This document shows positions 3,605 to 6,058 of a stretch of DNA of 6,058 bases, piece after piece; the first letter of the stretch is position 1, and each line of letters begins with the position of its first letter. The stretch is from Chloroflexota bacterium (GTDB lineage Bacteria > Chloroflexota > Limnocylindria > Limnocylindrales > CSP1-4): positions 1 through 6,058 of the forward strand of contig JACCVB010000354.1 in NCBI GenBank assembly GCA_013698385.1, read 5' to 3'. Under the pieces are notes generated by a model, which was not told the origin of the DNA, made no database searches, and saw nothing but the letters and a program-made list of their open reading frames with translations. Position numbers and translations under genes: made by a program.

Positions 3605-6058
3605 TCAGGGTGCGGGCGTCGGCGTCGGGTCCGAGGACGGTGGGTCGGGCTTGGGCGTAGGCGTCGGATCGGGCTTGGGCTTCGGTTGCGGCGCGGGCTC
3701 GGCCCTGGGGGGCTTTGGCCTGGCGCCTCCGCCACCTCGATCGGTGCCAACCCCACGTGGCGGCGGCGCGGCCCGTTCCTGGCCGAGAAGGACGAGGATG
3801 GGCCACATCTGGAGCGGCGAGCACGAGTTGATGAGCGGGCCACCCCATGAGCGCTCTTCCCAGAAATAGGCCGTGGCGGAATCCAGCCGCCCCCGAACGC
3901 CCGTTCCGCGGCGCGCACGAGAAAGCCAGTCGGCGACGTCGCTGTCCCAGTCCGCGGGGCCGAGTTCCGCCTTGAGTGGGTCCACCCGCCATGTGCCACA
4001 GGTCTTTTTGTATAGCAGGCCATCCGCGTCGATCGCGCCAGGTGTGCCGGGCTCTGTCCCGATCCGGAACCATTCCTTCGTCCGATCGCGCGTCCACGGG
4101 CCGGGCTTGCCCCCGGACCAGGCGTCGACGGTCACCTCGACGGCGTCAGGGGGCGGTTCGAAGATCGGAGCGTCCCAACCTTCCGTATAGTCCCGCACGA
4201 ACGCCCGCCAGAGCGGTGCCGCAGCCGTGAGCGACGTGGCCGGTTTCGCCGTTCGCGGGTAGGAGTGGTCGCTGTTGCCGAGCCACACGCCGACCGCGAG
4301 CCCGACGCCCGAGCCGGCGGGTCGCGGGAGATACCCGTAGGTGCCCAGATCACGGGCGTCGTTGGTCGTGCCCGTCTTCACTGCGGCGGGCCGGCGGCTT
4401 TTGGCGGGCCCGTTCCGCAGTTCGAGCTTGGCGGCCCAGATCGCGTTCTGCTTCGGATCCGTGTTGCCGTCCAGGATGTCGCTGATCATGAACGCCGTCG
4501 CCGGCGAGACCGCGGGCGTGCCTTCGACCCTGGGGGCCTGCCAGACGATGCGACCGGCCGGGTCCCGGATCTCGAGGACCATCCGCGGCGGGATCCGGAC
4601 ACCGCCATTGCCCAGGGTCCCATACGCGGAGGTCAGGTCGAGGGGCCGCACCTCGACCGTGCCCAGAGCACCCGCAAGGCCGGCCTGCATGAACGCCTTC
4701 CGGCCGCCGGTGAAGCGCAGGCCGAACGCCTCGGACGAATCGGCGACGGCGGCATTGCCGACCCGCTCGAGTGCCCGGATGGTCGGCAGGTTGAGGGAGT
4801 ATTGGAGCGCCTTTCGGACGAGCACGGGTCCGCGCTCGAGCTGATCGGCATCGCGCGGGGCCCAGTCCTTGCCACGGTCGAACCTGGTGGTGATATCGAG
4901 AAGCAGGCTGCCCGGCGTCAGTCGTTCGGCCTCGAAGGCACTGGCGTACAGGATCGGCTTGAAGGCGGAGCCCGGTTGTCGGGCACCGTCGCCCGCCGCG
5001 TCGAACTTCGGGTCGAATTCCTTGCTCGCCAGGTCATCCCTGGTGTAGCCGGCGGAGCCGACGTAGGCGAGCACGTCGCCGGTCAGGTAGTCGATGGCCA
5101 CGAGCGCCCCGTTGTGCAGGTCCTTGCCTCGCAGGTCGTTGACCCATCGCTGATCGGCGCGGGTGAGGCCGGCCTCCTTGAGCATCGCGGCCGACTCGTC
5201 GCGCGGGAGATTAGGCGCGATCGCCGCCGCGGTCAGCCATTTCTGGGCCAGCTCCTGCGCCTTCCAGTCGAGCGTCGTCGTGACCCGGTAGCCACCCGTT
5301 TCGAGGTCCACGTCCGGGCCCAGGATGCCCAGCAGCTGCCGGCGCACCTGCCACGTGAACTGGCCGCCGCGCAGGGTGACTGGCGGGACGCCCGCGAGGG
5401 TGACCGGTTCCGCCAGGGCAGCCTTGAGCTCCCCGGGCTTGAGCTTGATCCAGCGACCGCCGTCCGCGAGGCCGCGCAGGACGTAGTCGCGCCGGACGAC
5501 CGGCGGCGCATCGGGCGGGACGACGAGTCGGCCGTTGGTGTCGGCCGTCGCGAAGCGGTACGGATCGAGCGTGCTCGGCGACTTGGGCAGCCCGGCCAGC
5601 AGCGCGGCCTCGGCGGGCGTCAGGGTGGACGGCTCCTTGCCGAAATAGACCTTCGCCGCCGCGGCGATCCCGTACGCATCATGCCCATAGAAGATCTCGT
5701 TGAGGTAGGCCGTGATCACCCGCTCCTTGCCTTCCTGGCCGGGATAGGTGTCATTCAGGCGAAGGGACTGGAGGACCTCCTTGGCCTTGCGTAGGTAGCG
5801 ATCCTCCCCGGGACCGACGAGGCCTTCCGGGAGCAGTCGCGCCCGGACGAGCTGCTGGGTGATCGTGGAGGCACCACGCTCGCGCTCGCCGGCGGCCGAC
5901 TCCGCCACGGCTGAAAGGATCGAGGGAACATCCACGCCGGCGTTGTCCCAGAAGGTCCGATCCTCGGCCGCCGTGGTCGCGTCGAGTACCAGCCTGGGCG
6001 TGTCCGCATAGGCGATCACCCGTCGCTGTTCGCGCTGGAAGCGACCAAGCTCCACCGT
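3605..6058 (-). CDS. Class A penicillin-binding protein (GT51 transglycosylase + transpeptidase), 5' end cut by window edge
   Basis: Bifunctional peptidoglycan synthase that polymerises lipid II and cross-links stem peptides outside the cytoplasmic membrane. Open from the right edge to TGA at 3605 (817 codons visible). Numbering from GTG 6055, the GT51 domain shows the catalytic-Glu motif TAAEDRTFWDNAGVD (E31), GASTITQQLVRARLL (61-75), RKAKEVLQSLRL (89-100) and 'RVITAYLNEIFYGHDAYGIA' (112-131). The transpeptidase domain shows S363-A-F-K366, S420-L-N422 and K560-T-G-T563, all three active-site motifs. A C-terminal region (about 635-745) carries the only two cysteines I see (C686, C745). The end is a disordered Pro/Lys/Asp-rich tail with PTPTPKPDP-like repeats (about 775-816). 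The GTG at 6055 is probably internal: the cytoplasmic N-terminus, membrane anchor and start of GT51 are missing, so the gene should begin beyond the window. The frame is uninterrupted over 2.4 kb. A kinase remnant on the same strand begins 53 nt downstream of the stop. Confidence 0.96.
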   Translation of the reverse strand, partial: TVELGRFQREQRRVIAYADTPRLVLDATTAAEDRTFWDNAGVDVPSILSAVAESAAGERERGASTITQQLVRARLLPEGLVGPGEDRYLRKAKEVLQSLRLNDTYPGQEGKERVITAYLNEIFYGHDAYGIAAAAKVYFGKEPSTLTPAEAALLAGLPKSPSTLDPYRFATADTNGRLVVPPDAPPVVRRDYVLRGLADGGRWIKLKPGELKAALAEPVTLAGVPPVTLRGGQFTWQVRRQLLGILGPDVDLETGGYRVTTTLDWKAQELAQKWLTAAAIAPNLPRDESAAMLKEAGLTRADQRWVNDLRGKDLHNGALVAIDYLTGDVLAYVGSAGYTRDDLASKEFDPKFDAAGDGARQPGSAFKPILYASAFEAERLTPGSLLLDITTRFDRGKDWAPRDADQLERGPVLVRKALQYSLNLPTIRALERVGNAAVADSSEAFGLRFTGGRKAFMQAGLAGALGTVEVRPLDLTSAYGTLGNGGVRIPPRMVLEIRDPAGRIVWQAPRVEGTPAVSPATAFMISDILDGNTDPKQNAIWAAKLELRNGPAKSRRPAAVKTGTTNDARDLGTYGYLPRPAGSGVGLAVGVWLGNSDHSYPRTAKPATSLTAAAPLWRAFVRDYTEGWDAPIFEPPPDAVEVTVDAWSGGKPGPWTRDRTKEWFRIGTEPGTPGAIDADGLLYKKTCGTWRVDPLKAELGPADWDSDVADWLSRARRGTGVRGRLDSATAYFWEERSWGGPLINSCSPLQMWPILVLLGQERAAPPPRGVGTDRGGGGARPKPPRAEPAPQPKPKPDPTPTPKPDPPSSDPTPTPAP

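Noticed and set aside
2996..3850. A 284-codon plus-strand open frame with Gly/Arg-rich sequence
   Set aside because: It is antisense to the kinase remnant and the proline-rich PBP tail; the Gly-rich repeats are the complement of the Pro/Thr/Lys codons.
4265..5794. A 509-codon open frame on the plus strand
   Set aside because: It lies wholly antisense to the penicillin-binding protein gene, which has all family motifs. It has no recognisable domain and is the expected GC-rich shadow.
1..6058. Search for CRISPR repeats, tRNA/rRNA, transposase genes or insertion-sequence ends
   Set aside because: None seen. The only repeats are the two short tandem duplications, and the junction at about 2330 shows no visible inverted repeats or target-site duplication.

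Overview
The window is 6,058 bases of GC-rich bacterial DNA with strong G/C preference at third codon positions in its clear genes. The gene set is a YeaQ/GlsB-type membrane protein, an SRPBCC protein, a Ser/Ala/Pro-rich small lipoprotein and a class A penicillin-binding protein. This would fit a high-GC soil or freshwater lineage such as Chloroflexota (Limnocylindria-like) or a relative. That placement is a guess from protein style; no marker gene is present.

Layout. Bases 1-1220 carry three small minus-strand genes with good ribosome binding sites: an SRPBCC/cyclase-dehydrase-like protein cut by the left edge (1-444), a GlsB/YeaQ/YmgE stress-type membrane protein (546-827) and a small lipoprotein (1020-1220). 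The gaps between them hold strong hairpins, so they are probably separate or only loosely linked transcription units. Bases 1221-1690 contain no convincing intact gene, but they hold a perfect 17-bp tandem duplication that breaks what may have been a tiny membrane-peptide ORF. From about 1695 to 2330 the plus strand encodes the N-terminal cytoplasmic part of a CorA-family divalent-cation transporter without its membrane domain. From about 2330 to 3551 the minus strand carries a PAS-PAS-HisKA-HATPase sensor kinase broken by several frameshifts, an amber codon and a missing 3' end. From 3605 to the right edge the minus strand encodes a large bifunctional class A penicillin-binding protein with its catalytic motifs present; only its N-terminus is outside the window.

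The main story is gene decay. The corA and kinase remnants point towards each other and meet at about 2325-2340, and both lack their 3' ends. This is what one deletion across a convergent gene pair would produce. The kinase carries at least five further lesions, while the adjoining 2.4-kb penicillin-binding protein gene has none, so random read error alone is a poor explanation. The working genes are envelope-related: cell-wall synthesis, a membrane stress protein and a lipoprotein. I found no RNA gene, CRISPR array, transposase or new defence-type system.
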